Shown here in pieces: positions 1 to 5,027 of a stretch of 7,693 nucleotides of DNA. The position numbers and the translations under genes were made by a program. Position 1 is the first letter of the stretch. Each line of letters starts with the position of its first letter. Origin of the DNA: RGIG4576 sp964613095 (GTDB taxonomy: Bacteria > Bacteroidota > Bacteroidia > Bacteroidales > Muribaculaceae); assembly GCA_964613095.1 (NCBI GenBank), contig CAZTFX010000092.1, positions 1-7,693 on the forward strand, written 5' to 3'. Below the pieces are notes generated by a model. The model did not search any database. It had not been told where the DNA came from and saw only the letters and a program-made list of their open reading frames with translations.

Positions 1-139
1 CAATCAGGTCACTGGTTGTCACGTTCAGGGTGATGGGGGTGTCCTTGAGGTTGTCCTGTGGAACAAAATCCTCGTCGTTCGAGCAGCTTGCCAACATAAG
101 AGCAGCCGCTGCAAAAGCTAAATATTTGTTTGTCTTCAT
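1..139 (-). CDS. Lipoprotein, N-terminal 46 residues only (possibly fimbrillin-like)
   Basis: The gene runs off the left edge of the window, so only 46 codons are visible. The start at 137-139 gives a basic N-terminus (MKTNK), an alanine/leucine-rich membrane segment, and the lipobox LASC with the lipidated cysteine at residue 19. Residues 20-24 (SNDED) are acidic, like the lipoprotein export signal of Bacteroidetes that directs lipoproteins to the outer face of the outer membrane. The following residues, with a DTPITLNV stretch, resemble the beginning of fimbrillin-family (Mfa1/FimA-like) proteins, but this is inference from a short segment. Its start lies 40 bases after the dockerin gene's stop on the same strand, so it is probably the third gene of that operon. 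The lipoprotein assignment is secure; the family is not, and any other surface-exposed lipoprotein is possible. Confidence 0.75.
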   Translation of the reverse strand, partial: MKTNKYLAFAAAALMLASCSNDEDFVPQDNLKDTPITLNVTTSDLI

Positions 140-179
140 ATCTGTATATAGTTAATTCGTTATAAATCTGCTATTTCTT

Positions 180-497
180 TTATATTTCTTCGGCTTCGCC
201 ACCGTTGATAGTGCCACCGTTGCCCCAATCACCGACATTTACATTGCCTAATCGGATAATCGTGCGGTAAACTTCCACCACATCGGCGGTGTTGACTTTG
301 CCGTCGCTGTTCACATCTACTTGGGTGGTGGTGACTGTGGCGTCTGCCGTGCCGAGAATGTAACCGTAGATAAGTGTGGCATCAGCCTTATCCACTGTGC
401 CGTCGCCGTTGGTGTCGGCAGGGATTGCCTCGCTTGCCGTTGCCGCAGCACAACACAGTGCTATGGTACTCAATATTGTTGTAAGTCGCTTTTTCAT
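180..497 (-). CDS. Secreted dockerin-only protein (two type I-like dockerin repeats)
   Basis: This 105-residue protein has a signal peptide (MKKR, hydrophobic to about residue 18, likely cut after A21 or A24). It is followed almost at once by two dockerin/EF-hand-like repeats. Repeat 1 has the calcium loop D28-N30-D32-D36-D39 and repeat 2 has D61-N63-D65-N69-D72. Both continue into a helix (LIYGYILG, VYRTIIRLG), as in type I dockerins. The tail (residues 85-105) is glycine/asparagine-rich and ends in acidic residues. There is no catalytic or other domain, so the protein is essentially a free dockerin. In cellulosomes, dockerins bind cohesins; here the gene directly upstream encodes a cohesin-like protein and overlaps this one by 4 bases (ATGA), which suggests coupled translation. 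The two adjacent cysteines (15-16) do not form a good lipobox. The dockerin call is strong from the motif; the partner and role are inferred. Confidence 0.82.
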   Translation of the reverse strand: MKKRLTTILSTIALCCAAATASEAIPADTNGDGTVDKADATLIYGYILGTADATVTTTQVDVNSDGKVNTADVVEVYRTIIRLGNVNVGDWGNGGTINGGEAEEI

Positions 498-1117
498 AAA
501 ATCACTTTTTTACCGTTGATGATGTTTATTTGTCCCTTTTGTGGTTCTTTCAGGCGAACGCCCTGAAGGTTATATATCACGAGTTTGCCCTCGTCGGCTT
601 TCACCTCCTCGATTCCGGTCATCATGTCTCCGTTTTTGGTAAACACTTCACTTTGGTCTTGGGCTGTGTAGCTCGTCACTACATCTCCCTCAACACCTAC
701 GGCAAACATGCCCAACGCTGAAATGGTGTGGTCGCCATCGGCAATGCCAGACAGGTCGCAAGTCCAAGAACATACTGCTCCGTCAGTGCCGGTAATCGGT
801 TCAAGGTCGGGAGTGACGATGGAAACGAAATGACCGCCGGAGGTTTCACCCTCAGTGAGTTCGTGGGTGGCAGTGCAGCGAGTAGCGTCAAGCGTGCCGG
901 TGCTGATTACAGTTCCTTCGGGGAGTGTGAGATACATCTCCACTGCCGTTATGGCAATCGTAGGATTCTCCAAGTATAACGTTATAGGCACTTGGCTGAG
1001 GTCACTGCTTTCGCCTATGGTGATATACAACCGGTTGTCGTGAGAATCGGTCTCAACGGCTTGCAGCGGCAGAATTGCCACAAGAACAAGCAGGAAATTT
1101 AACAATACTTTTTTCAT
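494..1117 (-). CDS. Secreted cohesin-like protein with a T9SS-like C-terminal motif
   Basis: The 207-residue product has a clear signal peptide (MKK, leucine-rich core, likely cleavage after LQA at residue 20). Residues 30-160 look like a cohesin/carbohydrate-binding beta-sandwich. Visible signs are VPITLYLEN (43-51), AVEMYLTLPEGT (58-69), and later strands ending in a GALGxF-like core (TISALGMFAVG, 131-141). After a TGIEEV hinge (167-172), the last 30 residues (IYNLQGVRL, then INIINGKKVIL) match the short ending common in Bacteroidales secreted proteins and often annotated as T9SS type A/Por-like sorting domain. The stop TGA shares bases with the ATG of the dockerin gene, implying an operon and possibly a binding pair. 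The cohesin assignment is by pattern only and could instead be another immunoglobulin-like sandwich. No clear TAnnTTTG promoter was found upstream. Confidence 0.65.
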   Translation of the reverse strand: MKKVLLNFLLVLVAILPLQAVETDSHDNRLYITIGESSDLSQVPITLYLENPTIAITAVEMYLTLPEGTVISTGTLDATRCTATHELTEGETSGGHFVSIVTPDLEPITGTDGAVCSWTCDLSGIADGDHTISALGMFAVGVEGDVVTSYTAQDQSEVFTKNGDMMTGIEEVKADEGKLVIYNLQGVRLKEPQKGQINIINGKKVIL

Positions 1118-1156
1118 ATCTTATCTCTTAATTTTAACTTATTAAAGAATTTTATT

Positions 1157-1218
1157 AGCCCTATTGGGCTTATTAGGCCAATTTGCCCTATGGGGCTTAT
1201 AGGCGTAAGCCCTATAAG
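1157..1218. repeat. GCCCTAT hairpin-repeat cluster
   Basis: Two imperfect copies of a 24-27-base unit beginning GCCCTAT start at 1158 and 1185, and a partial third starts at 1209. Each unit contains its own inverted repeat: AGCCC-TATT-GGGCT at 1157-1170, GCCC-TATG-GGGC at 1185-1196, and CTTATAGG...CCTATAAG at 1196-1218. The last can also fold with a GTAA (GNRA-type) loop. The cluster lies 40-100 bases upstream of the cohesin-like gene start, so it may be in its leader, or it may be an intergenic repeat family. Confidence 0.7.
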
Positions 1219-1263
1219 AAAACAATGCGGCGCACATAGCCCCGAAAGCTATGCACGCCGCAT
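1219..1263 (-). terminator. Strong intrinsic terminator (two-tier hairpin)
   Basis: The hairpin has an outer perfect 8-base stem (1225-1232 with 1256-1263, ATGCGGCG/CGCCGCAT), a 2x2 CA/CA internal mismatch, and an inner perfect 6-base stem (1235-1240 with 1248-1253, CATAGC/GCTATG) around a 7-base loop. Read on the minus strand it is followed by TGTTTTCTT. This fits Rho-independent termination of the ftsY-rimO-menF transcript before the cohesin-like gene. The plus-strand side also has a short T-run (1266-1269), so it could act in both directions. Confidence 0.75.
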
Positions 1264-1305
1264 ATTTTCAATCACCAAAAGGCGTTTCTGCCTATAATAC
1301 AATGA

Positions 1306-1346
<41 letters not shown>

Positions 1347-1457
1347 ATACAAACTCCACACTCAGGCAAATATTTTAATATGTTATTCAACACATTTCGC
1401 ATTTTTATTTACTAATTCATTCTTCAGTTACCTCAGCACAAAAATAGTAAATTTTCC

Positions 1458-1490
1458 AAAAAAATCAAACTACTACAAAAAACGTTGTAG
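1458..1490 (-). terminator. Possible weak terminator at the menF stop codon
   Basis: On the minus strand a 6-base stem CTACAA/TTGTAG (1485-1490 with 1473-1478, 6-base loop) includes the menF stop codon. It is followed within ten bases by a T7 run (1458-1464). The stem is A/T-rich and short, so termination would be inefficient; the hairpin at 1225-1263 is stronger. A second in-frame TAG follows the first directly. Confidence 0.4.
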
Positions 1491-2516
1491 AGTTTTAGCT
1501 TTATGAACGGTTTCCTGCCATTCTTTTTCAGGATCGGAATCTGCAGTAAGTCCGCCACCTACATATATACAATATCGTTCACTATCAAATTCCAATGAAC
1601 GTAAATTCACATAGAAATCAAAATTTCCCCATGCGTCAACAGGACCAATAAAACCACCATAGTAACGACGATTGTGTCTCTCCAAATCCTTAATATATTT
1701 TACAACTTCTTTACAAGGGACTCCTGCAATTGCCGGTGTGGGGTGTAAATAATTACGCAACTTATCTACTTGCGTGGGAGAAGAAACAGTTCCTTCAAAA
1801 TCATTACATAAGTGTTCTACCATACCGGCATTTCTTGTATATGTTTCGGATTTGGTGTATTTTATTCCTACCTTATCAAAAGTTTCACTTATGTAATCGG
1901 CAACTATTTGTTGTTCCTCAACCTCTTTTTCTCCCCACTCTCCTGTGGTGCCGGCTACTCGAGTTCCGGCAAGAGCCATTGTAGAAACTTCGTTAAGTCT
2001 ATAACTCAAATACTTTTCGGGAGAAGCTCCTATCCAAAAACCGGCGTCTTCGGCATGAAACACAAAAACAAAAGCGTCAGGGTTCTTATCAAGCAGATTC
2101 TGAAAAACTTTACGCCATGAAATTATGGCATATTCATTACAAATAGTTCTGGATAGTACGATTTTTGAGAACTTGCCTACTTGCAAATCGTTGACACATT
2201 GTTTTACCTGTTGTATATAGGTCGTTTTATCGGTTGTTTCAGCCATTACCAATCTACAATTGGTTCGAGGTAATGAAGATAATGGTATTTTCAAAAATTT
2301 AACAGCGTCAAATTGTGCAGAGATATAACAAGGTGGTGTGTTTTTGTCTTCACTGAATGGCTGTATAAAAAATCCTATAGGTGTGTGTTGTTCAATAATT
2401 TGCGCTCCGAAATTCAACTGCGTATGTCCCGGTAATCGGTAACAAAAAAAGTGAGTACGATGATTTATCGCCCTCTCAACAGCCTGCAATACTATATCAT
2501 TTGGAATACTAGCCAT
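1473..2516 (-). CDS. menF: Isochorismate synthase
   Basis: The enzyme converts chorismate to isochorismate, the entry step of menaquinone synthesis, in the cytoplasm with Mg2+. The 347-residue protein carries the chorismate-binding domain over its C-terminal two thirds: FSKIVLSR (116-123), IGASPE (162-167), LAGTRVAG (182-189), LHPTPAIAGVP (257-267), YYGGFIG (285-291), and a final GGGLTADSDPEKEWQE block (320-335). By comparison with EntC/MenF from memory, K118 should be the general base and E167 the general acid; E332 lies in the Mg2+-binding segment. The HPTPA.GVP signature favours isochorismate synthase over TrpE/PabB. It is shorter than E. coli MenF (431) but usual for Bacteroidetes. Its ATG lies inside the last codons of rimO (8-base overlap), so it is probably co-transcribed with and translationally coupled to rimO, apart from menDBC. 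Confidence 0.93.
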   Translation of the reverse strand: MASIPNDIVLQAVERAINHRTHFFCYRLPGHTQLNFGAQIIEQHTPIGFFIQPFSEDKNTPPCYISAQFDAVKFLKIPLSSLPRTNCRLVMAETTDKTTYIQQVKQCVNDLQVGKFSKIVLSRTICNEYAIISWRKVFQNLLDKNPDAFVFVFHAEDAGFWIGASPEKYLSYRLNEVSTMALAGTRVAGTTGEWGEKEVEEQQIVADYISETFDKVGIKYTKSETYTRNAGMVEHLCNDFEGTVSSPTQVDKLRNYLHPTPAIAGVPCKEVVKYIKDLERHNRRYYGGFIGPVDAWGNFDFYVNLRSLEFDSERYCIYVGGGLTADSDPEKEWQETVHKAKTLQRFL

Positions 2517-3810
2517 TACACACCTCTCCTATTAATTCAAATGGCAGAGCCTCTCGTACCCTCACATTATAAAATTGTCCTATTTCCAATTTTTCGTTTT
2601 TTTCAACAAGTACTTCAGGATCTACATCGGGCGAGTCATACTCAGTTCGTCCCACATAATAATCGTCTTCCTCACGATCAATTATTACATACAACGTTTT
2701 GCCTAACTTTTGTTCATTAATTTCAAGAGATATCCCCTCCTGAATCTCCATAATTTCAGAAAGACGCTGTTCTTTTATTTCCTGTGGAATTGAATCTTCG
2801 AAATGCTTCTCGGCATAAGTACCCTCTTCTTCACAATAGGCAAATGCCCCCATACGTTCAAAACGTGCTTCCTCAACAAATTCCTTTAATTCCTTAAATT
2901 CTTCTTCTCCCTCACCGGGGAAACCAACCATAAGAGTAGTTCTTATGTGAATACCGGGAACTTCTCGACGAATACGCTTTAAAAGTTCCAAAGTTTCTTC
3001 CTTATTAATATGGCGTCGCATATTATCCAGAACCCTATTACTTATGTGTTGTAACGCTATATCAAGATACTTGCACACATTGCTATGACGAGCCATTACA
3101 GGAAGAACATCATAAGGAAATTGCGCAGGATAAGCATAATGCAGCCTAATCCATTGTACACCCTCAATTTGCGCCATTCGGTCAATTAATTCTGGTAACA
3201 TCATTTTATCACATAGATCCAAGCCATAAGAAGACAGGTCTTGAGCTATAACATTGAATTCTTTTACCCCTTTTTTTACCAAATCACGCACTTCATCCAA
3301 CAATTGTTCCATCGGAATAGATGTGTGACGCCCGGTAATAAGCGGTATAGCACAAAACGCACAAAAACGATTACACCCTTCCGATATTTTCAAATAGGCA
3401 TAATGTGAAGGAGTCGTAATCAGCCGTTCATAAGGCTTCGTTGGCGGTAAAGTGTGTTGTAAATCCGTTATAAGGTTATCCCAATCAAATTTACCATAAT
3501 ATTTATCAACTTCGGGTATTTCATCTTCAAGTTCAGAAAGATATCGTTCAGAAAGACATCCCATCACATATAAATGCTTGATTTGTCCCTCCTTTTTTGC
3601 CTCAACATATTCCAATATCGTATTTATCGATTCTTCTTTTGCGTCCCCTATAAATCCACACGTGTTGATTATCACAACTTCACCGCACACATTATCGGAA
3701 TCGTGAGCCACTTCATAGCCCAAATCCTGAAAACGCTTTAATAATCGTTCTGAATCCACCAAATTCTTGGAACACCCAAGAGTAATGACATCAATTCTAT
3801 TTCTTTTCAT
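2509..3810 (-). CDS. rimO: Ribosomal protein S12 methylthiotransferase RimO
   Basis: RimO is a radical-SAM enzyme that adds a methylthio group to the beta carbon of a conserved aspartate of ribosomal protein S12. In the 433-residue protein the N-terminal methylthiotransferase domain has the three cluster cysteines C13 (LGCSKN), C51 (NTCGF) and C85 (MGCLSER). The radical-SAM motif CNRFCAFC gives C146, C150 and C153. A TRAM domain occupies roughly residues 366-433 (VIIDREEDDYYVGRTEYDSP and following). The GCSKNLVDSE start and CAIPLITG after the SAM motif separate RimO from the tRNA enzyme MiaB. Length is normal. It follows ftsY by 66 bases and overlaps menF by 8 bases. A TAAGTTTG sequence directly upstream could be its own -7 box. 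Confidence 0.96.
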   Translation of the reverse strand: MKRNRIDVITLGCSKNLVDSERLLKRFQDLGYEVAHDSDNVCGEVVIINTCGFIGDAKEESINTILEYVEAKKEGQIKHLYVMGCLSERYLSELEDEIPEVDKYYGKFDWDNLITDLQHTLPPTKPYERLITTPSHYAYLKISEGCNRFCAFCAIPLITGRHTSIPMEQLLDEVRDLVKKGVKEFNVIAQDLSSYGLDLCDKMMLPELIDRMAQIEGVQWIRLHYAYPAQFPYDVLPVMARHSNVCKYLDIALQHISNRVLDNMRRHINKEETLELLKRIRREVPGIHIRTTLMVGFPGEGEEEFKELKEFVEEARFERMGAFAYCEEEGTYAEKHFEDSIPQEIKEQRLSEIMEIQEGISLEINEQKLGKTLYVIIDREEDDYYVGRTEYDSPDVDPEVLVEKNEKLEIGQFYNVRVREALPFELIGEVCNG

Positions 3811-3818
3811 ACCCGAAC

Positions 3819-3826
3819 CAAACTTA
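3819..3826 (-). promoter_or_regulatory. Possible -7 box upstream of rimO
   Basis: TAAGTTTG on the minus strand is a perfect match to the Bacteroidetes -7 consensus TAnnTTTG. It ends only 8 bases before the rimO ATG, so a transcript from it would have almost no leader. No clear TTTG -33 box was found at the right distance. It may be a chance match in AT-rich DNA. Confidence 0.3.
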
Positions 3827-3828
3827 TA

Positions 3829-3867
3829 ATTAAGAGTTGAAAATAAATTTCGAATTCCTCTCTTAAT
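3829..3867. repeat. Inverted repeat in the ftsY-rimO gap
   Basis: ATTAAGAG (3829-3836) and CTCTTAAT (3860-3867) are perfect 8-base inverted copies separated by 23 bases. The stem is A/T-rich and has no following T-run on the minus strand, so it is a poor terminator. It could be a weak processing or attenuating structure, or chance. Confidence 0.3.
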
Positions 3868-3876
3868 ATATATTTA

Positions 3877-4833
3877 TTATTTTCCGAAAAGAGAACGGAC
3901 AAACTCTTCTTTGCGGAACACTTGCAGATGTTCCATACCTTCACCCAAACCAATGTATTTTACAGGAATCTTAAACTGATCACTGATACCTATCACTACA
4001 CCACCTTTTGCCGTTCCGTCAAGTTTGGTAATAGCAAGTTCATTTACTTCGGTTGCTGCAACAAATTGTTTTGCTTGTTCAAAAGCATTTTGACCGGTAG
4101 AACCATCAAGCACAAGCAACACTTCATTAGGCGCACCGGGTACAACCTTTTGCATTACATTTTTTATCTTGGTAAGCTCGTCCATCAACCCCTTTTTGTT
4201 ATGAAGTCTACCGGCTGTATCTATAATTACTACATCGGCATTATTGGCTTTCGCCGAAGAAACGGTATCGTATGCAACCGAAGCCGGATCACTACCCATC
4301 TTCTGTTTTATCACAGGAACACCAACACGTTCTCCCCAAATATCCAACTGTTCAACAGCAGCAGCACGAAATGTATCGGCAGCTCCTAACACCACTTTAT
4401 TACCCGCTTTCTTGAATTGATATGCAAGTTTTCCTATAGTTGTAGTCTTACCTACACCATTTACACCCACCACCATTATAACATAAGGTTTTTTATCGGC
4501 AGGCACAACAAAATCTTCGCCATTCTCAATATTATTTTCTGCAAGAAGTTCTGTAATCTCCTCGCAAAGCAAATCATTAAGTTCAGCAGAATCAACATAT
4601 TTATCACGTGCCACACGTGCTTGTATACGGTCAAGTATTTTCAATGTGGTTTCTACACCAACATCGGATGTTATAAATACCTCTTCAAGATTATCAAGAA
4701 CATCATCATCTATTTTAGATTTTCCGGCAACTGCGCGTTTTATTTTGTCAAAAAAACCTTCTTTTGTTTTTGACAATCCTTGATCCAATGTTTCTTTTTT
4801 CTCTTTTGAAAAAAACTTGCTGAAAAATCCCAT
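3877..4833 (-). CDS. ftsY: Signal recognition particle receptor FtsY
   Basis: FtsY is the membrane-associated GTPase that receives SRP-bound ribosomes and passes them to the Sec translocon. The 318-residue protein has a helical N domain (about 20-100) and a G domain. Motifs are the P-loop GVNGVGKTT (123-131), DTFRAAAVEQL (153-163), DTAGR (205-209), TKLDG (269-273), and the closing GLGEG...HLQVF segment (295-306). There is no methionine-rich M domain, which excludes Ffh. The long acidic A domain of E. coli FtsY is absent, as in many Bacteroidetes; the N-terminus MGFFSKFFSK is a short amphipathic, basic stretch suited to membrane contact. It is the first gene of the minus-strand block, with a good promoter upstream, and is followed by rimO after 66 bases. 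Confidence 0.96.
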   Translation of the reverse strand: MGFFSKFFSKEKKETLDQGLSKTKEGFFDKIKRAVAGKSKIDDDVLDNLEEVFITSDVGVETTLKILDRIQARVARDKYVDSAELNDLLCEEITELLAENNIENGEDFVVPADKKPYVIMVVGVNGVGKTTTIGKLAYQFKKAGNKVVLGAADTFRAAAVEQLDIWGERVGVPVIKQKMGSDPASVAYDTVSSAKANNADVVIIDTAGRLHNKKGLMDELTKIKNVMQKVVPGAPNEVLLVLDGSTGQNAFEQAKQFVAATEVNELAITKLDGTAKGGVVIGISDQFKIPVKYIGLGEGMEHLQVFRKEEFVRSLFGK

Positions 4834-4861
4834 GAGTTATAAAATTTTTAATTTAGTTCTA

Positions 4862-4894
4862 CAAAGTTAATAAATTCACTCGAATATACTGCAA
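4862..4894 (-). promoter_or_regulatory. ftsY promoter (Bacteroidetes type)
   Basis: TAACTTTG at 4862-4869 (minus strand) matches TAnnTTTG exactly. ATTG (4892-4895 on the plus strand) stands 22 bases upstream as a partial -33 box (consensus TTTG). This predicts a start near 4855 and a leader of about 20 bases before the ftsY ATG. Confidence 0.6.
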
Positions 4895-4930
4895 TTTATC
4901 ATCATATTTCAAGAGTTTTTCTCTCAATAT

Positions 4931-4943
4931 ATATAGTCTATAT
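4931..4943. repeat. Short palindrome in the divergent region
   Basis: ATATAG-T-CTATAT is a perfect 6-1-6 palindrome close to the middle of the 194-base region between ftsY and menD. It could be a regulator site, but A/T-rich palindromes of this size are expected by chance here. Confidence 0.3.
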
Positions 4944-4972
4944 GATATTATAAATACAGAAACAATCATAGT

Positions 4973-4986
4973 AATTACACGTAATT
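4973..4986. promoter_or_regulatory. Candidate operator upstream of menD
   Basis: AATTAC-AC-GTAATT is a perfect 6-2-6 inverted repeat. It ends 14 bases before the menD -7 box and so covers the expected -33 region, where the consensus TTTG is missing. This placement would suit a regulator that replaces or blocks sigma-factor contact. No specific regulator can be named. Confidence 0.35.
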
Positions 4987-4999
4987 CATAGTTTTTTGT

Positions 5000-5007
5000 T
5001 AATTTTG
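5000..5007 (+). promoter_or_regulatory. menD operon -7 box
   Basis: TAATTTTG matches TAnnTTTG exactly and ends 20 bases before the menD ATG, predicting a very short leader. No good -33 TTTG is at the usual distance. A two-codon mini-frame (ATG GAT TAA, 5016-5024) lies between the box and the menD start and may be in the transcript. Confidence 0.55.
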
Positions 5008-5027
5008 GGCTAGAAATGGATTAACTA

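Noticed and set aside
449..497. Dockerin protein as a lipoprotein because of its Cys-Cys pair
   Set aside because: The residues before C15 and C16 (leucine and cysteine at -1) do not fit a lipobox; an ordinary signal peptide is more likely.
530..1043. Overlapping plus-strand frames opposite the cohesin-like gene
   Set aside because: Composition and lack of signals indicate shadows; the minus-strand frame has a signal peptide, domain pattern and a sorting-type tail.
1473..2516. Anthranilate or aminodeoxychorismate synthase (TrpE/PabB) instead of MenF
   Set aside because: The HPTPAIAGVP signature, short length and men-gene neighbourhood favour isochorismate synthase.
3922..4773. Two plus-strand frames (155 and 118 codons) opposite ftsY
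   Set aside because: They are antisense to a well-conserved gene, rich in Cys, Phe, Ile and Tyr as expected of shadow frames, and have no recognisable domain.
3877..4833. Ffh or FlhF instead of FtsY
   Set aside because: There is no methionine-rich M domain, no flagellar context, and the length and closing motif fit FtsY.
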